Of a stretch of DNA of 64,000 bases, positions 1 through 8,669 are shown piece by piece. The stretch is from Amycolatopsis saalfeldensis (GTDB lineage Bacteria; Actinomycetota; Actinomycetes; Mycobacteriales; Pseudonocardiaceae), in assembly GCF_900110575.1 (NCBI RefSeq), contig NZ_FOEF01000004.1, forward strand, positions 62,001 to 126,000. Direction: 5' to 3'. The position numbers were made by a program, and so were the translations under genes. The first letter of the stretch is position 1. Each line of letters opens with the position of its first letter. The notes under the pieces are model-generated. The model made no database searches, had not been told where the DNA came from, and saw nothing but the letters and a program-made list of their open reading frames with translations.

Positions 1-102
1 GCCACGATCGACACCTTCCTCCGATATCACTGGGAACAAGGCCTGTCCCCCCGGCGAATCCAGGTCGACGAGCTGTTCGTCGATTCGCTGATGTCCACGT
101 GA
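1..102 (+). CDS. C-terminal end of an unidentified protein (5' truncated by window edge)
   Basis: An open frame runs from the first base to a TGA at 100-102 and gives about 33 residues ending in ...DELFVDSLMST. It is rich in charged and aromatic residues and has no motif I recognise. The GTG start of the next small gene overlaps its stop (GTGA at 99-102), so the two are probably translationally coupled. The body of the gene lies outside the window, so no function is assigned. Confidence 0.5.
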   Translation, partial: ATIDTFLRYHWEQGLSPRRIQVDELFVDSLMST

Positions 103-326
103 CGACCGGGTTGCCGGCGGCGGCCCGGCCGGGCCAGGCCTCCTCCCTGAGCGATGGGCTGGTGCACGCGGCCGAACTCGTGGGGCAACGCGTCGGCAAC
201 GGGTCACCGGTGCCGGACGCCATGCAGGAGCAAGCCCGGCAGGCCCTCTTCGAGTTCCAGCTCGCCCGTGAAGCGCTGGCCGCCGACATCAAGGGAAGGC
301 TCCACGCACCGGAACCGGGCAGCTGA
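99..326 (+). CDS. Small hypothetical protein, 75 aa
   Basis: The gene starts with GTG inside the stop of the preceding gene and codes for 75 residues. It has no signal peptide or membrane segment. The middle is a likely helix (residues about 40-66, rich in Ala, Glu, Gln and Arg). I do not recognise the family. Its only functional clue is the coupling to the truncated upstream gene, which suggests they belong to one unit. It ends a few bases before the convergent methyltransferase gene. Confidence 0.5.
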   Translation: MTTGLPAAARPGQASSLSDGLVHAAELVGQRVGNGSPVPDAMQEQARQALFEFQLAREALAADIKGRLHAPEPGS

Positions 327-333
327 GCCGGGT

Positions 334-1137
334 TTACTTGCGGCAGAGGACTTCCCCGTGCGGGATGGCGAAAAAGCCGTCCGGATGCGCGGCCCAGTCC
401 CGCCATCCGGCCGAGATCTCGTGCAGCTCCTCGGGGCTGGCGTGCCCACCGGCCACCGCCTGCCCGGCGATGCGGGAGTCCAGGATCCGCTCGGCCCACA
501 TGCCGCCCCACCAGGCGCGTTCCGCGGGGGTCGAGTGGCTCCAGATGGACGCGCTCGGGGTGACGTCGGTGGCGCCCGCGGCGTGGGCCCACGAAAGCAG
601 GCGCCGGCCGGCGTCGGGCTCCGCGCCGTTCGCGTGCGAGACCGCGCGGTAGACGGCACGCCAGCGCTCCAGCCGGGGATCGGCGGGAAACCACAGGGCG
701 CCGAGGTAATCGGTGTCGCGGACGGCGACCACCCCGCCGGGCTTGGTCACCCGCAGCATTTCGCGCAGCGCGCCGACGGGATCGCGCAGGTGCAACAGGA
801 CTTGGTGCGCGTGGACCACGTCGAAGGCGCCGTCGGGGAACTCCAGGGCATTGACGTCGCCGAGCCGGAAGTCGAGATTGCCGGCGGCGGCCGCGTGTTT
901 CCTTGCCTGGTCGAGGATGTCCTCGGTGACGTCGAGCCCGGTGACCGGTCCGGGCGCCACGAGCCGCGCCAGGTCGGCGGTGATGGTGCCGGGGCCGCAG
1001 CCGACGTCCAGCACCCGGAGGCCGGGGCGGAGTTCCGCGCGCAGATAGGCGGCGGAGTTGTCGACGGTGCGCCATTGCTGGGACCGCACCACGCTCTCGG
1101 CGTGGCCCTGGCCGTAGGAATGGGCGGCAGTGCTCAT
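334..1137 (-). CDS. Class I SAM-dependent methyltransferase
   Basis: This is a 267-aa soluble protein with a classical SAM-binding fold. Motif I (VLDVGCGPG) is at residues 42-50, followed by the acidic strand end GLDVT near 67-71 and a GDVNALEFPDGAFDVV segment that resembles UbiE/Coq5-type methyltransferases. The substrate is unknown. The ATG at 1137 overlaps the stop of the AraC-family gene (ATGA), so the regulator and enzyme are one transcript. A C-terminal stretch rich in Trp after residue 190 probably forms the substrate lid. The methyltransferase class is clear; any specific target would be a guess. Confidence 0.85.
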   Translation of the reverse strand: MSTAAHSYGQGHAESVVRSQQWRTVDNSAAYLRAELRPGLRVLDVGCGPGTITADLARLVAPGPVTGLDVTEDILDQARKHAAAAGNLDFRLGDVNALEFPDGAFDVVHAHQVLLHLRDPVGALREMLRVTKPGGVVAVRDTDYLGALWFPADPRLERWRAVYRAVSHANGAEPDAGRRLLSWAHAAGATDVTPSASIWSHSTPAERAWWGGMWAERILDSRIAGQAVAGGHASPEELHEISAGWRDWAAHPDGFFAIPHGEVLCRK

Positions 1138-1946
1138 GGTCCCCAGACTAATCCGACTCCCACATTGTGCAACGACCATCCTGAAATGTGAGACTTCTGT
1201 CCACTGTGGATATACGAGCCGGGCGTGTGGCCGAGGGAGCGCCGGAAGACGTCGATGAACGCGCTGGTGGTGGCGAATCCGCACAGCCGGGCCACGGACG
1301 TCACGGACCGGCCCTCGGCGAGCAGCCGCAACGCGTGATAGAGCCGCAATTGCGTGCGCCACTGGGGAAACGTCATCCCGGTGTCCTGGCGGAAGAGCCG
1401 GGTCAGCGTGCGCCCGCTCGCGCCGACCTCGCGGCCCAGCGCTTCGAGGCCGCGCGAATCCGACGGGTCCTCCTCCAGCAGCCGGCAGACCTCGGCCAGC
1501 CGCGGGTCACGCGCGGCCGGCACCCGCACCGGCTGTTCCGGGGCGGTGGCGAGCTGGTCGAACAGCACGCCTCGCATCCGCCGTCCGGCGGGCGTTTCGC
1601 GCTCGCCGCCGAGTGCGGTGTAGGCGATCAGCAGCTCCCGCAACAGCGGCGTGACCGTGAGCGCGGTCGGCTCGGCCAGCTTCAGTGGGCTGGTCGCCTT
1701 CGGGATCCCGAACAGGTGCAAGCGGGTCACGCCGAACGCGCGATGCGAGTGCACGGTGCCCGCCGGGATCCACAGCGCGCGATGGGCCGGCGTGATCCAC
1801 CGCGACTCCGCCGTGTGCACGGCCAGCACCCCGCTGCTGGCGTAGACGACCTGGTGCCCGTCGTGCCAGTGCGCGGTGACGCTCGCGGTGGCGGCCAGGT
1901 CCCGGATGTCGGTGGGCGCCTCCGGGAGGTGGCGGGAATTCGACAC
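1134..1946 (-). CDS. AraC-family transcriptional regulator
   Basis: The protein (270 aa) has an N-terminal cupin-like sensor domain (WHDGHQVVYASSG..., residues about 18-140) and a C-terminal AraC/XylS double helix-turn-helix (about 165-265, with LEALGREVGASGRTLTRLF and a second helix ending FRRSLGHTPGSY). This architecture is common in regulators of neighbouring export or detoxification genes. I chose the GTG at 1946 because the reading frame further upstream runs into the divergent MFS promoter region. It is coupled to the methyltransferase by a four-base overlap and faces the MFS exporter across about 55 bp, so it probably controls both. Confidence 0.85.
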   Translation of the reverse strand: MSNSRHLPEAPTDIRDLAATASVTAHWHDGHQVVYASSGVLAVHTAESRWITPAHRALWIPAGTVHSHRAFGVTRLHLFGIPKATSPLKLAEPTALTVTPLLRELLIAYTALGGERETPAGRRMRGVLFDQLATAPEQPVRVPAARDPRLAEVCRLLEEDPSDSRGLEALGREVGASGRTLTRLFRQDTGMTFPQWRTQLRLYHALRLLAEGRSVTSVARLCGFATTSAFIDVFRRSLGHTPGSYIHSGQKSHISGWSLHNVGVGLVWGP

Positions 1947-2000
1947 AACTCGGCATAATACCGGAATCGCGAAGGCGCTGGCCGGCCCGACGATGAGGCC

Positions 2001-3179
2001 ATGACGACAATCAGCGCTTCGGCGGGGCCTCGTACTTCCCGGTGGCCGATGACCGTCCTGGTCGCCGGGCACGCGATCGACGATCTGTACCAGGGCGCCG
2101 TTCCGGCCATCGTCCCGTTCCTGGTCGCCGAGCGGCACTACGGTTATCTCGCCGCGGCCGGGATCACGCTCGCCGCGACCCTGCTCTCCTCGGTGGTGCA
2201 GCCGCTGTTCGGCGTGCTGACCGACAAGCGCCCGATGCCGTGGCTCGTCCCGGCCGGCATGACCGTCGCCGGGGCCGGCATCGGCCTGTCCGGACTGGGG
2301 AACTCCTACGGGTTCACCTGGCTCGCGATCGCCCTGTCCGGCCTCGGGGTCGCCGCCTACCACCCCGAATCGGCCCGCATCGCCCGCCGGATCGCGAGCC
2401 GGGGCCACGTCGGGATGAGCTGGTTCTCCCTCGGCGGCAACGTCGGCTTCGCGCTCGGCCCGATCCTGGTCACGCCGGTCCTGCAGGCCGGCGGGCTCGG
2501 GGCGAGCCCGTTCCTGCTGATCCCGGCCGTGGCCGGCGGCCTCGGCACGGCCGCGTTGCTGCGACGGCTGCGCGGCCCGCAGTCGGCCATCCACCACCAG
2601 GCGAAAACCGAAGGCCGCGACGACTGGCGCCAGTTCGGCCGGCTGACCGTGGTGGTCGTCGCGCGTTCGATCGTGACGTTCGGGCTGAACACCTTCCTCG
2701 CCCTCTGGGTCGCGTCACGGGTCGGCAGCGCGACCGCCGGCGAGGCCGCGCTGGTCGTGATGTTCGGGGTCGGCGCGCTCGGCACCCTGCTCGGCGGCGT
2801 GCTGGCCGGGCGCTGGGGCCGGGTTCGCACCCTGCACATCTCGTACGCGGTGTCGGTGCCCGCGGTCGCCGCGATCGCGTTCGCACCGGGATACGCGGTG
2901 TTCCCGGCGGTCGCGATCGCCGCGCTGGCGCTGTACGTGCCGTTTTCCCTGCACGTCACGCTCGGCCAGGATTACCTGCCCACCCGGATCGGCACGGCCA
3001 GCGGAGTCACCCTCGGGCTCGCGGTCAGCATCGGCGGCCTGGCCGCGCCCGCGATCGGCGCGATCGCGAACGCGGCCACGCTGCAGTGGGCGCTGCTTTC
3101 GCTCGTGGCCATGCCGGTCGTCTCGTTCCTGGCGTCGCGCGGATTGGCCGATCCGAAAATGTCCGGTCATGACAATTAA
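2001..3179 (+). CDS. MFS transporter, Fsr (fosmidomycin-resistance)-like
   Basis: The 392-aa polytopic membrane protein has about 12 hydrophobic segments. The N-terminal AGHAIDDLYQGAVPAIVPFL segment matches the signature region of the Fsr branch of drug exporters in the major facilitator superfamily. It is divergent from the AraC regulator, which is the usual arrangement for an inducible exporter. The alternative start at the internal ATG (MTVLVAGH, 16 codons later) is also possible. The substrate cannot be read from sequence; fosmidomycin resistance is the name of the family, not a prediction. Confidence 0.85.
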   Translation: MTTISASAGPRTSRWPMTVLVAGHAIDDLYQGAVPAIVPFLVAERHYGYLAAAGITLAATLLSSVVQPLFGVLTDKRPMPWLVPAGMTVAGAGIGLSGLGNSYGFTWLAIALSGLGVAAYHPESARIARRIASRGHVGMSWFSLGGNVGFALGPILVTPVLQAGGLGASPFLLIPAVAGGLGTAALLRRLRGPQSAIHHQAKTEGRDDWRQFGRLTVVVVARSIVTFGLNTFLALWVASRVGSATAGEAALVVMFGVGALGTLLGGVLAGRWGRVRTLHISYAVSVPAVAAIAFAPGYAVFPAVAIAALALYVPFSLHVTLGQDYLPTRIGTASGVTLGLAVSIGGLAAPAIGAIANAATLQWALLSLVAMPVVSFLASRGLADPKMSGHDN

Positions 3180-3257
3180 TGTTCACATACATGAACGTAA
3201 AACATCATGCGGAAGACGGATTGTCCATAGGTGTAATGGTGCGGATACTCGTCCGTT

Positions 3258-5405
3258 ATGGCGCACAAGTTTCGCGTGGCAGTGATCGTCGTCGTATTCG
3301 CCGCCGGATCCACGGTGAACGCCGGAGCCGTTGGCGCACAACCCTCTTCCACCTCGATAACGGCCGCCGGAATCACCGCGGCCGTGCAGCCGGACGGCAC
3401 CTACGAGGTGCGGGCACAGCAACCGGCGGCCTGGACTTTCACCGGTTCGGTCGGCGCGAAAGTCACCGATAACCGGACAAGAACCGGACAGGATGCGATC
3501 GGTTCCTACCGGGAAATCGACTTCGGTTACACCGACACGGTGGCCAGGACGGCGAGCATCCGGGTGTATCAGAACACCGCGGCGGTCCTGTTCGGCTCGA
3601 CCACCGGGGCCGCCTCGCCCAACGTGCCCGCGTCCGGGGTGCCGTTCCCGAGCCTGAAGGCGCCGGCGCTGCCGCACCAGGAATCCTTCCAGGACAGGGC
3701 GTTCTCCACCTACAAGTTCGGCGGCGCGCCCGCCCCGGACAGCCCGCTGCTGTCCTTCGACGATCAGGCGAACGGGTTCCTGTTCTCCGCGGCCGACAAC
3801 TTCCCGGTGGCGAAGCTGGGCGTGGGCGCGGGCAACACGCTGTCCGAAGGCATCGCGGCGAGCGTGACCACGCTGCCCGCCGGGTTCACCCACCAGTCGA
3901 TCCTGGCGCTGGGCAAGGGGATCGGCACCACGTACGGCACCTGGGGCTCGGCCCTGATGGCGCTGGGCGGCAAGCACCGCGTCCCGAACGACGCCAACAC
4001 CACGCTGAACAAGCTGGGCTACTGGACCGACAACGGGGCCGAGTACTACTACAAGTACGACGAGAACCTCGGCTACACCGGCACCCTGCTGGCCGCCGCC
4101 AAGGACTTCGCCGATCACGGCATTCCGCTCGGGTATATGCAGCTCGACAGCTGGTGGTACCCCAAGGGCTCGTCGAACACGTGGCAGGGCAACGGAAACC
4201 TGCGCGGCGGCGAGTACACCTACCGCGCCGCCCCCGACCTGTTCCAGCAGGGGCTCGCGGCCTTCCGCGACCAGGTGGGGCTGCCCCTGATCACGCACGC
4301 CCGCTGGGTCGACCCGGCCAGCCCGTACCACGGCCAGTACACGATGTCCGGCAACGTGGTGACCGACCCGCGGTTCTGGGAGGGCACCATGCGCTACCTG
4401 GCCGACTCCGGGGTGGTCGGCTACGAGCAGGACTGGCTTTCGGACGGGGCGCAGGCGCAGTACAACCTCTCCGACCCCGGCGCCTTCGTCGACAACATGG
4501 CGCAGTCGGCCGCGGCCAAGGGCATCGACCTCCAGTACTGCATGCCGCTGCCGTGGAACTACCTGCAGAGCACGAAATACCAGAACCTGCAGACCACCCG
4601 GGTCAGCAACGACCGGTTCGAGCGCGGCAAGTGGGACGAGTACCTGTTCGACTCGCACCTGGCCGGCTCGCTCGGCGAGCAGCCGTGGAGCGACGTCTTC
4701 ATGAGCAAGGAGACGGACAACCTCCTGCTGTCGCTGCTTTCGGGCGGCATGGTCGGCGTCGGCGACAAGATCGGCGACCTGAGCACCACCAACCTCGGCC
4801 AGACCGTCCGCGGCGACGGTGTGCTCGTCAAGCCGGACACCGCGATCGTCCCGCTGGACAGCACGTACCTCGCGATCGCCAAGGACGCGCAGGCCCCGAT
4901 GGTCGCCGCCACCCACAGTGACCACAATGGACTGCGCGACGCGTACGTGTTCGCCTACGCCCGCAACGGCGGCTCGCAGTCGATCGGCTTCAGCCCAGCC
5001 GAGCTCGGGGTGAACGGCGCCGCGTACGTGTACGACTACTTCAGCGGCAAGGGCCGGCTGGTTCCGGCCGGCGGCCGGTTCACCGGCACGGTGAGCGACG
5101 GCTCGTACTACGTGGTTTCCCCGGTCGGCCGGTCCGGCATCGCTTTCCTCGGCGACGCCGGCAAGTTCGTCTCCGCGGGCAGCAAGCGGATCAGCCAGGT
5201 TTCCGATCAGGGGAGGGTCGAGACGACCGTCCAGTTCGGCGCCGGCGAGCGTTCGGTCCAGCTGCACGGCTACGCCCCGGCGGCCCCGAAGGCGACGGCC
5301 ACGAGCGGCACGGCCGGCCCGGTCAGCTACGACGCGGCCACCCGCCTGTTCACCGTCTCGGTCACCCCCGGGCCCGGCCAGAAGGCGCAGGTGCAGCTCG
5401 GCTGA
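3258..5405 (+). CDS. Secreted glycoside-hydrolase-like protein (alpha-galactosidase-like barrel)
   Basis: The protein has 715 residues with a clear Sec signal peptide (residues 1 to about 27, hydrophobic core VAVIVVVFAAG, cleavage near AVGA-Q). After an N-terminal beta-rich domain comes a TIM-barrel-like region with LGYMQLDSWWYPKG (about 290-305) and GVVGYEQDWLS (about 390-400). These resemble the substrate-binding and nucleophile strands of clan GH-D/GH36-type alpha-galactosidases and raffinose synthases. A C-terminal beta domain follows. Asp in LDSWW and in EQDWL are candidate catalytic residues. Family assignment is tentative. The gene stands alone between an exporter and a convergent carboxylesterase. 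Confidence 0.55.
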   Translation: MAHKFRVAVIVVVFAAGSTVNAGAVGAQPSSTSITAAGITAAVQPDGTYEVRAQQPAAWTFTGSVGAKVTDNRTRTGQDAIGSYREIDFGYTDTVARTASIRVYQNTAAVLFGSTTGAASPNVPASGVPFPSLKAPALPHQESFQDRAFSTYKFGGAPAPDSPLLSFDDQANGFLFSAADNFPVAKLGVGAGNTLSEGIAASVTTLPAGFTHQSILALGKGIGTTYGTWGSALMALGGKHRVPNDANTTLNKLGYWTDNGAEYYYKYDENLGYTGTLLAAAKDFADHGIPLGYMQLDSWWYPKGSSNTWQGNGNLRGGEYTYRAAPDLFQQGLAAFRDQVGLPLITHARWVDPASPYHGQYTMSGNVVTDPRFWEGTMRYLADSGVVGYEQDWLSDGAQAQYNLSDPGAFVDNMAQSAAAKGIDLQYCMPLPWNYLQSTKYQNLQTTRVSNDRFERGKWDEYLFDSHLAGSLGEQPWSDVFMSKETDNLLLSLLSGGMVGVGDKIGDLSTTNLGQTVRGDGVLVKPDTAIVPLDSTYLAIAKDAQAPMVAATHSDHNGLRDAYVFAYARNGGSQSIGFSPAELGVNGAAYVYDYFSGKGRLVPAGGRFTGTVSDGSYYVVSPVGRSGIAFLGDAGKFVSAGSKRISQVSDQGRVETTVQFGAGERSVQLHGYAPAAPKATATSGTAGPVSYDAATRLFTVSVTPGPGQKAQVQLG

Positions 5406-5419
5406 CAGTGGTGCGGGCC

Positions 5420-6859
5420 TCAGCCGAAATGCCGGACGCGGGCGGGGGTCCCGGGTGCGTAGGGCAGCCAGTCCCGCACCGAGCCGGTGGTGACGAATTC
5501 GGCGACGGTGGTGGCGAAAGCGCGGCCCAGTTCGCGGGCGGCGGGCGTGGGACGGCCAAGCATCGGGCAGTCCGGGTAGGCGTCGAAGGTGGTGAAGAGG
5601 AACGGCAGTTCGGCGCAGTGGGTGGCGCCGAGGGCGTGTTCGTCCCCGGCCGGCTGGTAGTCGAACTGGTAGGCGTAGACCGGGTTCGCGCCCGCCGCCT
5701 GGTGGTCGGCGAGGTCCAGGGTTCCGTCGCGGAACAGTGCGTCGGTCTGGATCGCGGTGAAGACCTGCCCCGGCGTCGCCCGGGGGAGGCGGGCGGCGTG
5801 CTCCCGGTAGACGCCGTGGGCCTGGTCGCCCAGCCGGCCGGCCAGGAGGCCGATCGCGCCGGTGGCGGTGAGGTCCCGGACGTCCGGGTCGAAGGCGAGG
5901 AAGGCCGTCGCCTCGTCCCGGGTCGTGCCCAGCATCAGGGATTTCCCTTCCAGGGCACCGTCTTCCAGCGCCTGCGACCAGGAGCGGGGGAGCCCGGGGC
6001 CGCCGAGCACCGGGAACATCGGCGGGGAGACCCGGCCCGGACGCGCCAGCCGGCCGTACGCGGACAGCAGTTGTTCGACGGGCAGGGCACGCAATGCTTT
6101 CGCGTCGGCAGAGTTGGCGGGAAGGCCGAGCAGCCGCAGGAACTCCGCCGTGGTCTCGGCCGCGTTCTCCGCGTCCGGCGGCTCCACGCCGAACGGAGTG
6201 CTCTGCAACAGGACCCGGGTGACGAGTCCCGCGGTCTCCGGATCGAGCGCCAGTGAGAGGGACGAAAACGCGCCGGCCGACTGCCCGCCGACGGTCACCG
6301 TGCGCGGGTCCCCGCCGAACGCCGCGATGTTGTCCGACACCCAGCGCAGCGCGGCGGCCTGGTCCTGCGCGCCGAGGTTGGCGGCGCCGATCTCCGGCAG
6401 GTACAGGTAGCCGAGCGCGCCGAGCCGGTAGTTCGCCGTCACCACCACGATGTCGCCCAGCTCGGCCAGCTTGGCCCCGTCGTACCAGTCCCAGCCGCCG
6501 GAGCCGCTGCTGAAACCGCCGCCGTGCCACCAAAGCAGGACCGGCCGGGGCACGCCGCCTTCGAACGCGTGCCGCGGGACGTGCACGTTGACGGTCAGGC
6601 AGCCGTCCTCGTCCCAGTCCGGCACACGGGGCCCCATCACGCGTTCGAGCCGGGAAGCCGGCTGCGGGACGGCGGGTCCGGCCTGCGTGGCTTCCCGTAC
6701 CCCGGCCCAGCCCGCATGCGGCGACGGCGGCGCGAACCGCAGCTCGCCGATCGGTGAAGCGGCGTACGGGATGCCGCGGAAGGAAACCACCCCGCCCTGG
6801 TCGACTCCGTTGATCTTGCCGCTGGTCGTGTCTGTGATCCGGCTGGTCACTGTGCTCAC
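5420..6859 (-). CDS. Type-B carboxylesterase
   Basis: The 479-aa alpha/beta hydrolase has the oxyanion-hole motif WHGGGF at residues 111-116 and the nucleophile elbow GGQSAG with Ser194, plus the type-B N-terminal signature FRGIPYA and the ED-CLTVNV strand near 84-93. It lacks a signal peptide, so it is probably cytosolic, hydrolysing esters or carbamates. It starts with GTG at 6859. An Lrp/AsnC-type regulator is transcribed divergently about 100 bp away and may control it. Confidence 0.88.
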   Translation of the reverse strand: MSTVTSRITDTTSGKINGVDQGGVVSFRGIPYAASPIGELRFAPPSPHAGWAGVREATQAGPAVPQPASRLERVMGPRVPDWDEDGCLTVNVHVPRHAFEGGVPRPVLLWWHGGGFSSGSGGWDWYDGAKLAELGDIVVVTANYRLGALGYLYLPEIGAANLGAQDQAAALRWVSDNIAAFGGDPRTVTVGGQSAGAFSSLSLALDPETAGLVTRVLLQSTPFGVEPPDAENAAETTAEFLRLLGLPANSADAKALRALPVEQLLSAYGRLARPGRVSPPMFPVLGGPGLPRSWSQALEDGALEGKSLMLGTTRDEATAFLAFDPDVRDLTATGAIGLLAGRLGDQAHGVYREHAARLPRATPGQVFTAIQTDALFRDGTLDLADHQAAGANPVYAYQFDYQPAGDEHALGATHCAELPFLFTTFDAYPDCPMLGRPTPAARELGRAFATTVAEFVTTGSVRDWLPYAPGTPARVRHFG

Positions 6860-6957
6860 CTCGTTCGTTCGGCTACCCCTGGTTCTAGCCTCGGCACGGT
6901 GATCCGCGCCAGAAACCCGGCAGTCAAACGCGGTTAGCGGACATATGATCTTCGGAT

Positions 6958-7926
6958 ATGGAGAAAGTACGCCATCTCGAGCTGGATGAGGCCGACCGCC
7001 GGATCGCCGCGGCGCTGCTGGCCTCGCCGCGGGCTTCGTGGCGCGCGGTCGGCCGGGCGCTGGGCCTCTCCGAGCGCACCGTGGTGCGCCGCGCGGCCCC
7101 GATGTTCCACGACGGGACGCTGCGGGCGACCGTCGTGCGCCATCCTGTGTGGTTCCCCGGCCTGATCCCGCTGGCCCTGCGCATCCGGTGCCGGCCGAGC
7201 CGGATCCGCGCGATCGCCGCCACCCTGGCCCGCCGCCCGGACACGATCTGGGTCGACGTGCTCGGTGGCGGCGACGAGATCAGCGTCATCCTCTTCCTCG
7301 ACGGGCCGGACGCGCGGAACACGTTGCTGCTGCGGGATCTCCCGGCCACGCCCGAGGTCGAATCCTGGACCTCGCACGTCCTCCTGCGGGTCTTCCCGGC
7401 CGCGTTCGACTGGAGCGGCGGCCTGCTGACCGACGAGGAGCTGTCCGGCCTGCGCCCGCCGGCCCCCGCCCGCCCGGCGCTCCTGCCGATCGACCACGAG
7501 CTGATCGCCGCGCTGACCGAGGACGGCCGGGCGTCCTACGCCGACCTCGCCCGCCGGGCCGGCACCACACCGCTGACCGCCCGCCGCCGGCTGGAATCCT
7601 TGACCGGCGGCGTCATCCGGCTGGCCACCGAGGTCGACCTGGCCCGCCTCGGCATCCGCGCGGAGGCGCTGCTGTGGATCACGGCCGCCCCCGGCGGCCT
7701 GGAGGAGGCCGGCCGCCGGCTCAGCCGGCACCCCCAGGTCCGCTTCACCGCCGCGACCACCGGCCCGGCCAACCTCCTGGTCGCCGTCGCCGCGGCCGAC
7801 CTCGACGCGCTGTACCGCTTCCTGAACGACACCCTCGGCGCGCTGGAGCGTGTGGTCACCGCCGAGGTCACCCCGATCCTGGCCGGGGTCAAACGGACCG
7901 GCCTGGTCCGCCCGGGCAGCCTCTGA
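6958..7926 (+). CDS. Lrp/AsnC-family regulator with two winged-helix repeats
   Basis: The 322-aa protein looks like two Lrp/AsnC units in tandem. Each has an N-terminal winged helix (LDEADRRIAAALLASPRASW at about 9-28; a second beginning IDHELIAALTEDGRASYADL near 180) followed by an alpha/beta sensor half. Double-domain forms of this kind are known in actinobacteria. The other one in this window is at 62505-63518. It is divergent from the carboxylesterase gene, which is the best candidate target. The ligand is unknown. Confidence 0.85.
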   Translation: MEKVRHLELDEADRRIAAALLASPRASWRAVGRALGLSERTVVRRAAPMFHDGTLRATVVRHPVWFPGLIPLALRIRCRPSRIRAIAATLARRPDTIWVDVLGGGDEISVILFLDGPDARNTLLLRDLPATPEVESWTSHVLLRVFPAAFDWSGGLLTDEELSGLRPPAPARPALLPIDHELIAALTEDGRASYADLARRAGTTPLTARRRLESLTGGVIRLATEVDLARLGIRAEALLWITAAPGGLEEAGRRLSRHPQVRFTAATTGPANLLVAVAAADLDALYRFLNDTLGALERVVTAEVTPILAGVKRTGLVRPGSL

Positions 7927-7975
7927 CCCGCCGATCAGAGCTGGGGCCCGTAGACCAGCAGGAGCGGCGAAGGGT

Positions 7976-8611
7976 TCAACGGGGGAGCCGCGGCGCGGTC
8001 AGGGGCAGCAGCACCTCGTCCACAATGGACCGCACCCGTGCCTGGCCGACGGTTTCGTGTTCCAGGGAGTCGGCGATGACCAGGCGCGGGCCCACGGAGG
8101 CGACGAGCGGCGTCACGCACCGGGGGTCGGCCTCACCGCGGTCGACGGCGGCCTGCAGGATCGTCAGCAGGAGGCGCTGGTGCGGGAGGATCACCCGGCG
8201 GCGGACTTCGTCGAAGAGCTCGGGATGGCGGGCGCGCTGGATCAGCAGGGGCCGCAGCGCACGGCCGCGCGGTTCGTCCAGGACGCGGGCGAACCCGCCG
8301 AGCAGCGTGGTGAGGTCGCCGCGCAGTGAGCCGGTGCCGGGGGCGGTGGGCTCGCCGAAGCCGGTGGACGGGTCCGTCAGCGCGGCGAGGACCAGCTGCT
8401 CGGGGGTGGACCAGCGGCGGTAGAGGGCCGATTTCCCGGTGCCCGCCAGCGGGGCGATCTTGTCGAAGGCGAGTTCTTCGAAGCTGGTGCGGGCCAGTTC
8501 TTCCAGGGTGGCCTGATAGATCGCGCGGGTCAGCTCCGCACCGCGTCGGCGGGCGACGGGGGCGGCAGCGGCGCGGGAGCTGGCGGGCACCTGTCCGGTT
8601 ATAGCTGGCAT
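7976..8611 (-). CDS. TetR-family repressor
   Basis: This is a 211-aa TetR/AcrR protein. The N-terminal helix-turn-helix is at residues about 28-75, with FDKIAPLAGTGKSALYRRW as recognition region. The C-terminal all-helical domain would bind an inducer. It is divergent from the amidohydrolase/SnoaL pair, with a candidate operator (GGACA-AAAC-TGTCC) between them. Control of that pair is an inference from position. Confidence 0.88.
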   Translation of the reverse strand: MPAITGQVPASSRAAAAPVARRRGAELTRAIYQATLEELARTSFEELAFDKIAPLAGTGKSALYRRWSTPEQLVLAALTDPSTGFGEPTAPGTGSLRGDLTTLLGGFARVLDEPRGRALRPLLIQRARHPELFDEVRRRVILPHQRLLLTILQAAVDRGEADPRCVTPLVASVGPRLVIADSLEHETVGQARVRSIVDEVLLPLTAPRLPR

Positions 8612-8633
8612 CGAGGGGTACAGTCACATTAGT

Positions 8634-8647
8634 GGACAAAACTGTCC
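8634..8647. promoter_or_regulatory. Candidate TetR operator
   Basis: The arms GGACA (8634-8638) and TGTCC (8643-8647) form an inverted repeat around AAAC. A wider imperfect repeat surrounds it, with AGGGGTACAGT near 8614-8624 against ACTGTCCCCT at 8641-8650. It lies in the 58-bp gap between the divergent TetR and amidohydrolase genes, overlapping where their promoters must be. Confidence 0.5.
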
Positions 8648-8669
8648 CCTATTCGAGGAGGGGTTCCCC

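Noticed and set aside
3183..6533. Very long - strand open frame (over 1100 codons) across the glycosidase-like and esterase genes
   Set aside because: It is a GC-rich shadow: composition is Arg/Gly/Ala/Pro-rich without motifs, and it runs antisense to one clear gene and out of frame with another.
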